Assembly: GCA_003153655.1 (NCBI GenBank)
Contig: PMAK01000113.1
Span: 199 to 5,726 of the forward strand
DNA length: 5,528 nucleotides
DNA from: Phycisphaerales bacterium
GTDB taxonomy: Bacteria > Planctomycetota > Phycisphaerae > Tepidisphaerales > Tepidisphaeraceae
Reading direction: 5' to 3'
Position numbers and translations under genes: made by a program. The notes under the pieces were generated by a model. That model saw only the letters and a list, made by a program, of their open reading frames with translations, was not told the DNA's origin and searched no databases. Of the stretch, positions 1 to 4,850 are shown piece by piece. Every line of letters starts with the position of its first letter. The first letter of the stretch is position 1.

Positions 1-779
1 ACCGCTGAATCTCCGGAGGTAATGCCATGCCGAATCTGAAACTCAAACGAAGCCCAATGATTCCGCGCGTTCCAGATCAACACCGGAGAAAAAGCGGCAA
101 CTACCAAAATCGCCGCCAGCCACGGCCACGGCGTGAGAAATTGCCGCCGCCCTTCGCGGCAGGAAAGCATCGCCAGAAAGACCGCGAGTCCGAGCAGAAC
201 GCTCGTATATTTTGAATAGAGCGCCAGCCCCATGCAGATTCCAAACGCGATCCAGCACAACCGCCGCCGGGCGTTGCTCGAATTCGGCGCGAATACGCCA
301 AGAATGCTTGCGAGCGCCGCGCTTTGGAAAAAGCAGGCGGCCGTATCCGGCGTCGCGATCGAGCCGACGACCGCGATCATCGGGCTGAACAGCAGCGCGA
401 TGGGGACAAAACTCGCCGCCCGCGAATTGCCGACGAATCGGCGCGCGGCAAAGGTGAGAATCAGCACCGTGCCCGCGGTCATCAGCCCCATCAGGCATCG
501 CACGCCCAGTTCCGTATTGCCCAGCAGCATCGTTCCGAGATGGATCAAATAAGCGATCACCGGCGGATGATCGAGATAAGAGAGCGCGAGATGCCGCGAC
601 CAGACCCAATAGTACGCCTCGTCGGGAATCAGTTCGCGCAGACCGTCAAACGTCCAGCGGCTGAGGAGCCAGATCAGAAAAAGCGCAGCCACGCCGCGCG
701 GGGCGAGCCAAAGGACGGAATCGCGGCGCGGGGCCGGACTCGGAAGGGTGCGCGGGTTAGGTGGCGTGCCAAGGCTCAT
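1..779 (-). CDS. GT39/PMT_2-type membrane glycosyltransferase, C-terminus cut off by window edge
   Basis: Polytopic inner-membrane glycosyltransferase of the PMT_2/ArnT-like group, whose members move a sugar from a polyprenyl-phosphate donor to lipid A, other glycolipids or protein on the periplasmic side. Only the first 259 residues are in the window. The signature lies after the first membrane segment (about 28-42): D53-E54 (the acidic pair expected in the first periplasmic loop), then AYYWVWS and SYLDHPP (67-73). Further family landmarks are TPDT (143-146), SKYT (189-192) and the hydrophobic stretch before SPVLIWN (231-237). Hydrophobic segments recur near 95-112, 124-142, 175-188, 193-206 and 218-235. 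The first 20 residues are proline- and arginine-rich and probably cytoplasmic. The ATG overlaps the upstream permease stop codon as ATGA, which fixes the start and suggests translational coupling; there is no clear Shine-Dalgarno. Family call is strong; acceptor and donor are unknown. The plus-strand and alternate-frame ORFs here are shadows. Confidence 0.88.
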   Translation of the reverse strand, partial: MSLGTPPNPRTLPSPAPRRDSVLWLAPRGVAALFLIWLLSRWTFDGLRELIPDEAYYWVWSRHLALSYLDHPPVIAYLIHLGTMLLGNTELGVRCLMGLMTAGTVLILTFAARRFVGNSRAASFVPIALLFSPMIAVVGSIATPDTAACFFQSAALASILGVFAPNSSNARRRLCWIAFGICMGLALYSKYTSVLLGLAVFLAMLSCREGRRQFLTPWPWLAAILVVAAFSPVLIWNARNHWASFEFQIRHGITSGDSA

Positions 780-2566
780 CTTCGTTGCAGCCTGAGCGTG
801 AGATAAATCGCGGCGATCAGAACCGCCACGTTTCCGATCCATATAAACACCAGCGCCATCGGCAGCGGATCTTTAAATGCCGCTCCAATGGTGTAGGGGA
901 CGTGCGTCGCCGACTGCTGGCCGCTGATGATGAGCGTGATGCAGAGCAGCGCCGGCACAAAGCTGGCTGCGAAGGCGTTGAGGAAATTTCCGCTTCGGAA
1001 CATGACGCCGAGCGCGCAGCCGACCATCACCAGGCTCAAACAACTGAGCGCGAAGCTGGCACGGCCATGAAGCTCGCTGCGGGCGGCATTGTTGGCGCGG
1101 ATCTGTTCGTGATGAAGAACGAATATATCCGACGATTGCAGCCGCCATGGCCGCGCGCCGGTGGGTGGATCGGGCGCATCGGAGACGGGGTCGCGCAGGA
1201 ATCCGGCGAGTGTTTTATTTCCGACAGCACGGGTGGAAGTGGGCATGGGCACGGAAAACGTGCGCGAAAAACTGGCCCGCGGAGTCTGCACGCCGCCGCC
1301 GGTGTCCAGCACAACGTTGAACAGCTCGATGTTCACATTCATTCGATCCGCCGCCGGGCCGAGGGTGGCCTGCGGATTTGAATTCGGCTGAACGCGGATA
1401 TGAATTTCCTTCGCGTGGGCAACCAGCGTCTGCTGGGAGCCGTGGCTTTGAATCATCCAGGCGGTTCGCACATTGGCCGCGCCGGGCGCGGTCAGCACCA
1501 GATCGCTGCCGTCCCATTTGGTGGATACGTCCTGCGCGCCGATTTGAAACGTATCAGCCTCCGGCGTGTCGCTGGCAAACAGGTATGACGATGTGCCATC
1601 CGCTGCGTGATGATCGATCGCGGCGGCGACCTGGTTCAGATATTCCTGATTCTGCTCCCGGCGAATGAAATTCCGCACAATGATCTGAACCTCCTGGCTC
1701 TGGCCCGGATCTTCCGCAAGCTGCGCGAGGCGCGAAATGGTGAGGAATTTGACGTTCTCATTGATCAGCGATGGGATTTCAAACGGCCCGAACCCGCTGC
1801 TCCCCACGCCCACCTGCACGTTCCCGAAAAATTCCCGGGGAAATTTAATGCCATCCTCAAGGGATATCGTCACCATCGACGGCTGCGTGGGCGAAACCCG
1901 GTCGATGGAGACCATCGCGCTGCGCGCCATCCAGAAATCCTTGGGAATGATCAGCCAGCCGTCGTTGGCGGAGCGCTGTGAGGTCATCCAGGCCGGGCCG
2001 AATAGTTCCACGCGCTGCTGCGTTGGATGCGCCGGGTCCTGCGGAACCATGACGGCGTCATCCGCGTAAACGTTGAACGAAGTCTCATCCGCGCTCTGAA
2101 ATTCCAGCGAATGCGTCCGCTGAATTTTGTTGGCGATCACGCGGGCGATGTTGGAATAGATCACTTCCTCAACCTTCAGCGAATAGACCGGCACGATGAA
2201 GCAGAGCATGACAAGGCTGATGACGGCAACCACCAGTCCCAGAACCAGCGCCGGCAGCGCAACCGAAAACCGCCGCGCAGAAAAATAGCTGATGCCTGAC
2301 GCCCGCATGGCGGTCAGTTCGTTGTCCGCGGAGAACCGGCCATAAACCATCGTTGTTGCGAACAGCGCCGAGATCGGCAGCGAATAGGCGTAAACCGCCG
2401 GCTGCGAATAGAGCAACAGCCGATTGACCTGCCCGAAATCCAGGCCGTTTTCGGTCAGCGGACGAAGCAGCACGGCAAAGCTCATGATCCCAGCCAGCCC
2501 GGAAGCCGTCAGGAAAAAGACGCGGAGGAGGTTGCCGAAGATGTACCAGAAGAGCGTTTTGCTCAT
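776..2566 (-). CDS. LptF/LptG (YjgP/YjgQ) family permease with enlarged periplasmic domain
   Basis: Probable transmembrane subunit of the Lpt system, which with the LptB ATPase extracts lipopolysaccharide from the inner membrane and passes it to a periplasmic bridge. The 596-residue protein has the family layout: three N-terminal membrane segments (about 10-34, 52-75, 101-127), a large periplasmic part (about 128-499) and three C-terminal segments (about 503-522, 530-549, 569-591). The best signature is the cytoplasmic loop after TM2, SADNELTAMRASGIS (79-93), the expected coupling-helix region contacting LptB. The sequence ELHGRASFALSC before TM4 is also typical. Escherichia coli LptF and LptG are about 360 residues, so this protein is roughly 230 longer, nearly all of it periplasmic. 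It overlaps the aminotransferase stop by ATGA upstream and the glycosyltransferase start by ATGA downstream. I cannot tell LptF from LptG by eye, and the partner subunit and LptB are not in the window. Confidence 0.9.
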   Translation of the reverse strand: MSKTLFWYIFGNLLRVFFLTASGLAGIMSFAVLLRPLTENGLDFGQVNRLLLYSQPAVYAYSLPISALFATTMVYGRFSADNELTAMRASGISYFSARRFSVALPALVLGLVVAVISLVMLCFIVPVYSLKVEEVIYSNIARVIANKIQRTHSLEFQSADETSFNVYADDAVMVPQDPAHPTQQRVELFGPAWMTSQRSANDGWLIIPKDFWMARSAMVSIDRVSPTQPSMVTISLEDGIKFPREFFGNVQVGVGSSGFGPFEIPSLINENVKFLTISRLAQLAEDPGQSQEVQIIVRNFIRREQNQEYLNQVAAAIDHHAADGTSSYLFASDTPEADTFQIGAQDVSTKWDGSDLVLTAPGAANVRTAWMIQSHGSQQTLVAHAKEIHIRVQPNSNPQATLGPAADRMNVNIELFNVVLDTGGGVQTPRASFSRTFSVPMPTSTRAVGNKTLAGFLRDPVSDAPDPPTGARPWRLQSSDIFVLHHEQIRANNAARSELHGRASFALSCLSLVMVGCALGVMFRSGNFLNAFAASFVPALLCITLIISGQQSATHVPYTIGAAFKDPLPMALVFIWIGNVAVLIAAIYLTLRLQRR

Positions 2567-3897
2567 GTGCGTGAATTCACCGGAGCGACGGCGGCGCGGC
2601 TGGGTTGTTGAAGAACCTCGATAATCGCTTGCGCCAGACGCTCAATGCCAGGCCCGATCTGATTTGGAGCAACCTGCCCGAAACTCAGGCGCAGATGATT
2701 TCGCGGCACGAATCCATTTTCGTCCGGCTGAAAGCAATAATCCCCCGGCACATAAAGCACGCCATTCTCGACGCAGCGTTTGAACAGTGCGGACGCGCGC
2801 GACGAATCCGCCCCCTCCGGCAGCGTCACCCAGATGTAAAGCCCGCCGGCCGGGCGCGTCCAGGAAATGCCGGCCGATGCGGGGATATATTTATCGAGCG
2901 AATCCAGCATCGCGTCGCGCTTGGATCGGTAGCTGTCGCAGAGCAGCCGCACATGCCGGCCATATAGGCCGCTGGCCATTGCTTCGACGGCGATATGCTG
3001 CGTAAGGCTCGGCGAGCCGAAATCGTGATTCCCCTTCTGATGGAGAATTGCCTCCATTAGTTCAGAAGGCATCGCGGTATATCCGGTCTTCAATCCCGGC
3101 GCAAATGGCTTGCTGAATGTTTGCGTGAGGATCGTATAGCGATTGTCGCGATCAAGTGATTTGATGGACGCCAGCGCCGGCCCGTCATATCGCAGCTCGC
3201 GATAGGCGGCATCTTCGAGAATCAGAATCCGATTCCGCCGGCTGAACCGCCTGGCGATTTCCAAAAGCCGGGGCCGCGCGGCAGCGCAGAGCGTCAAACC
3301 TGTGGGATTCTGATAATAGGTGGTGCTATAAATCAGCTTAACCCGGTCCAGCCGATTCTCGCGTTCGAGTTTGACGAGAAGTTTTTCAATCGCATCAACA
3401 TCGATCCCATCATACGTCATCGGAACCGTCAGGACATTCGCCCCCAGGGAAGCCAGCGTCCCCGTGTAAACGAAATAACACGGATTGGCGGCGATCACGA
3501 TATCGCCCGGATCAATCAGCACATCCCCGATCAAGTAAAGCGCCTGCTGCGAGCCGGTGGTGATGACAATATCCCGCTCGGTCAACCCAAAATCCGCGGT
3601 CGGCTTTTGTTCGAGGTTTTCCAAATGCGCCAGTGCCGCCCGCCGCAGTGAAGCAAGCCCCAAAGTCGTGTCATACTGAAGCGCGGCCCGGGCCCGCCGT
3701 TCGTCCGCAAAGATCGTTTCGACAATCTGCCGCGTCGGCCCCACCGGAAGCGTCAACGGGTCAACCAACCCAGCCGCAAAATTAATCAAATTCGGATCAG
3801 CCAGAACGGCGGCCATGAGAAAGCTGATCGGCTGCTCGCCGGTGCGGCGGGCCTTGGCCGACAGCCCAAGCGGTTGCACGGAGTCACTGCTAAACAT
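2563..3897 (-). CDS. PLP-dependent aminotransferase, class I/II (LysN/MocR-like fold type I)
   Basis: Cytoplasmic pyridoxal-phosphate aminotransferase of 444 residues, normal for the 2-aminoadipate transaminase/aromatic aminotransferase branch that also forms the C-terminal domain of MocR regulators; there is no N-terminal GntR helix-turn-helix here. Visible landmarks are the substrate loop INFAAGLVDP (38-47), the cofactor-binding GSQQAL (115-120), QNPTG (196-200, N197 expected to contact the PLP ring hydroxyl), LEDAAYREL (227-235, D229 pairing with the pyridine nitrogen, Y232), the Schiff-base lysine K263 in TFSKPFAPGLK, and HLRLSFG (401-407, R403 expected to bind the substrate carboxylate). 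The position usually Arg in GLRxGY is Lys (K270). Substrate cannot be read from sequence; amino acids such as 2-aminoadipate, aromatic or branched-chain are all possible. It is the first gene of the operon and its TGA overlaps the permease start. The ATG at 3897 lacks a clear Shine-Dalgarno; a later start at Met28 is possible but would cut into the usual N-terminal arm. Confidence 0.92.
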   Translation of the reverse strand: MFSSDSVQPLGLSAKARRTGEQPISFLMAAVLADPNLINFAAGLVDPLTLPVGPTRQIVETIFADERRARAALQYDTTLGLASLRRAALAHLENLEQKPTADFGLTERDIVITTGSQQALYLIGDVLIDPGDIVIAANPCYFVYTGTLASLGANVLTVPMTYDGIDVDAIEKLLVKLERENRLDRVKLIYSTTYYQNPTGLTLCAAARPRLLEIARRFSRRNRILILEDAAYRELRYDGPALASIKSLDRDNRYTILTQTFSKPFAPGLKTGYTAMPSELMEAILHQKGNHDFGSPSLTQHIAVEAMASGLYGRHVRLLCDSYRSKRDAMLDSLDKYIPASAGISWTRPAGGLYIWVTLPEGADSSRASALFKRCVENGVLYVPGDYCFQPDENGFVPRNHLRLSFGQVAPNQIGPGIERLAQAIIEVLQQPSRAAVAPVNSRT

Positions 3898-3908
3898 AAG
3901 GGCAAATC

Positions 3909-3937
3909 ATGCTATCGGCGCAGCGGCGGGGGGGCAA
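3909..3937 (-). promoter_or_regulatory. candidate sigma-70-type promoter for the three-gene operon
   Basis: Read on the minus strand, TTGCCC (3937-3932) is followed after 17 bp by TAGCAT (3914-3909). Each hexamer matches the consensus at four of six positions and the spacing is ideal. Transcription would begin near 3902, only about five bases before the ATG at 3897, giving an almost leaderless message; that agrees with the absence of a Shine-Dalgarno there. The match is by eye in GC-rich DNA and chance is a real alternative; transcription could also come from comF upstream. Confidence 0.28.
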
Positions 3938-3950
3938 TGCGGGGAGAAAT

Positions 3951-3978
3951 GCCGAGTGCCGAGTGCCGAGTGCCGAAT
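3951..3978 (+). repeat. four tandem heptamers, left arm
   Basis: Three identical copies of GCCGAGT (3951-3957, 3958-3964, 3965-3971) followed by one GCCGAAT (3972-3978). A seven-base period is not a codon multiple, supporting a non-coding role or origin by slippage. It pairs with the inverted set at 4003-4030. Confidence 0.9.
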
Positions 3979-4002
3979 GAACAAGATCTTGTTTGGCATT
4001 TT

Positions 4003-4030
4003 ATTCGGCATTTGGCACTCGGCATTCGGC
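4003..4030 (-). repeat. four tandem heptamers, right arm, inverted
   Basis: On the minus strand the units read GCCGAAT (4030-4024), GCCGAGT (4023-4017), GCCAAAT (4016-4010) and GCCGAAT (4009-4003). They are more diverged from each other than the left-arm units, which suggests that the left arm was homogenised or expanded more recently. Confidence 0.88.
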
Positions 4031-4037
4031 ATTCTCT

Positions 4038-4778
4038 TCACACCACCTGAAAATCCCGCCTACGCGGATCGGCCACTGCGATCACAAGCCCATTGATCTC
4101 GACAACACCAGCCTCTTCCATCGCCCGGGCGGCCGCTTTCAGCGTGGCCGCTGTCGTGATGACATCATCAACAAATGTTATGCGTTTCCGACGAACGGCG
4201 TTCCGATCAATCAACCCAAAAGCAAACCGCAGATTGGCATCTCGATCGGCAATCGACCGGACAATCGTCTGCGATGCCGTGTTCTTCAGCCGCACAATCG
4301 GATAAACAACCCGCAGCCCGCGGCGATATTTCGCCAGACGCCGCGCCAGACAATCCGCCTGATTATACCCCCGCAAAATCTGCCGCGACCAATGCAGCGG
4401 AATCGGCACAAGCACATCGGTCTCATCCAGCAGCGCCCGCACCCGCGCAAGCCCCAGCATCCGATCCGCCAGAATCTCCGCCACCGGCCACCGATGGCGA
4501 TACTTCATCCCAAGAACAGATTCCCGCAGCGGCTCCCGATAAGCCCCCAGCGCGACAATCCTGGCGAACGGATAAATCCCCTCCCCCGCGCAGCGCGTAC
4601 AAGCGCCGCCATCGGCAAGAGGCAAAGCACACCGCTCGCACGCGTGTGCAGCCGCAAGTGCCGAAAGCTCCTCCTCGCATTTAGAACAAAACGCCCCCTC
4701 ATCCGCCGCCCCCCGGCAACAAACGCAGCAGGGTGGATAAACAAAATTCGCGACATCCTGTAACAGCCTGAAATGCAC
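4038..4778 (-). CDS. comF: ComF family protein (zinc-ribbon plus phosphoribosyltransferase fold)
   Basis: A 246-residue ComF-like protein, about the usual length. In naturally competent bacteria ComF acts in the cytoplasm during DNA uptake, but homologues are widespread and their reaction is unsettled, so competence here is only a guess. The N-terminus carries the expected metal-binding cysteines: CCVCC (17-21), CSKC (31-34), CERC (47-50) and CTRC (60-63). The middle has VPIPLHWSRQILRGYNQ (124-140), the family's basic loop, and SQT (169-171). The phosphoribosyltransferase PRPP-loop motif is TFVDDVITTAATL (201-213), with D204-D205 and T208-T209; the usual Gly after TT is Ala210. The start is GTG at 4778: the protein then opens with the typical hydrophobic LLxxxxNFVYPPCC segment, whereas the nearby ATG at 4786 is out of frame. 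Codons end mostly in G. It points away from the GH127 gene and lies 140 bp upstream of the operon on the same strand. Confidence 0.9.
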   Translation of the reverse strand: MHFRLLQDVANFVYPPCCVCCRGAADEGAFCSKCEEELSALAAAHACERCALPLADGGACTRCAGEGIYPFARIVALGAYREPLRESVLGMKYRHRWPVAEILADRMLGLARVRALLDETDVLVPIPLHWSRQILRGYNQADCLARRLAKYRRGLRVVYPIVRLKNTASQTIVRSIADRDANLRFAFGLIDRNAVRRKRITFVDDVITTAATLKAAARAMEEAGVVEINGLVIAVADPRRRDFQVV

Positions 4779-4784
4779 GCTCGC

Positions 4785-4812
4785 ATTGTATCCGCGAACT
4801 TTGCGGGCGCAA
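4785..4812 (-). promoter_or_regulatory. candidate comF promoter giving a leaderless GTG message
   Basis: On the minus strand TTGCGC (4812-4807) is followed after 16 bp by TACAAT (4790-4785), a five-of-six match to the -10 consensus. A start seven bases downstream falls exactly on the comF GTG at 4778, and no Shine-Dalgarno precedes that GTG. The fit of the three observations is suggestive but was found by eye. Confidence 0.33.
4801..4812. promoter_or_regulatory. 12-bp inverted repeat in the divergent intergenic region
   Basis: TTGCG-GG-CGCAA is a perfect 5-2-5 inverted repeat in the middle of the region between comF and the GH127 gene. It coincides with the -35-like hexamers of both candidate divergent promoters, so it may be a shared operator or simply two back-to-back -35 boxes. 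It is short enough to be chance. Confidence 0.3.
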
Positions 4813-4830
4813 CGAAAGATCAGCTATCAT
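4801..4830 (+). promoter_or_regulatory. candidate promoter for the GH127 gene
   Basis: TTGCGG (4801-4806), 18 bp, then TATCAT (4825-4830), which matches the -10 consensus at five of six positions. Transcription would start near 4837, just ahead of the GGAGG at 4840-4844, leaving a leader of about 14 bases. The -35 is weak. Confidence 0.28.
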
Positions 4831-4839
4831 GGCCGTCAC

Positions 4840-4844
4840 GGAGG
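4840..4844 (+). promoter_or_regulatory. Shine-Dalgarno that fixes the GH127 start
   Basis: GGAGG with a six-base spacer before the ATG at 4851. It is the only strong Shine-Dalgarno at a gene start in the window and selects this ATG over the out-of-frame ATG at 4829. Confidence 0.75.
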
Positions 4845-4850
4845 CTCCCA

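Larger units (their letters stand above)
3944..4036. repeat. long imperfect inverted repeat made of GCCGAGT/GCCGAAT heptamers
   Basis: The left arm (3944-3980) and the reverse complement of the right arm (4036 back to about 4000) align almost throughout: both begin GAGAAT-like, then four consecutive heptamers of the form GCCGAGT, GCCGAAT or GCCAAAT, with one single-base gap and a few A/G differences. Left heptamers occupy 3951-3978, right heptamers 4003-4030 on the opposite strand, and a degenerate fifth copy (GCCAAAC) lies at 3991-3997. A perfect 14-bp palindrome, AACAAGATCTTGTT, sits between the arms. The whole element would fold into a long hairpin in either transcript. It lies one base beyond the comF stop and about 46 bp before the aminotransferase start. 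No T-tract follows either arm, so it is not a textbook intrinsic terminator; it looks more like a dispersed intergenic repeat, or an element affecting mRNA 3' ends. Confidence 0.85.

Noticed and set aside
14..215. GGAGG followed by ATG on the plus strand near position 27, looking like a gene start
   Set aside because: The following 62-codon frame is antisense to the glycosyltransferase, highly basic and without any family feature; the Shine-Dalgarno-like run is coincidental.
43..609. 188-codon minus-strand frame overlapping the glycosyltransferase
   Set aside because: A different minus-strand frame, from ATG 779 to the window edge, gives uninterrupted GT39 motifs and membrane segments, so this one is a shadow.
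761..1381. 206-codon plus-strand frame, and others to 2624, opposite the permease
   Set aside because: All lie antisense to a well-supported membrane protein and show low-complexity Arg/Glu/His-rich composition; no independent signals.
3944..4036. CRISPR array or intrinsic terminator
   Set aside because: The repeated unit is seven bases with no spacers, which excludes CRISPR. Neither transcript shows a U-tract after the stem, so a classical intrinsic terminator is not supported, although the position after the comF stop would suit one.
3815..4096. Plus-strand reading frame across the heptamer repeats
   Set aside because: Its first part is antisense to the aminotransferase and the rest is translated repeat giving alternating short peptides; no initiation signal and no recognisable domain.
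3993..4763. 256-codon plus-strand open frame opposite comF
   Set aside because: Fully antisense to comF, whose zinc-ribbon and phosphoribosyltransferase motifs are clear. The frame is rich in Pro, Arg and Gln as expected from a shadow of GC-rich coding DNA.
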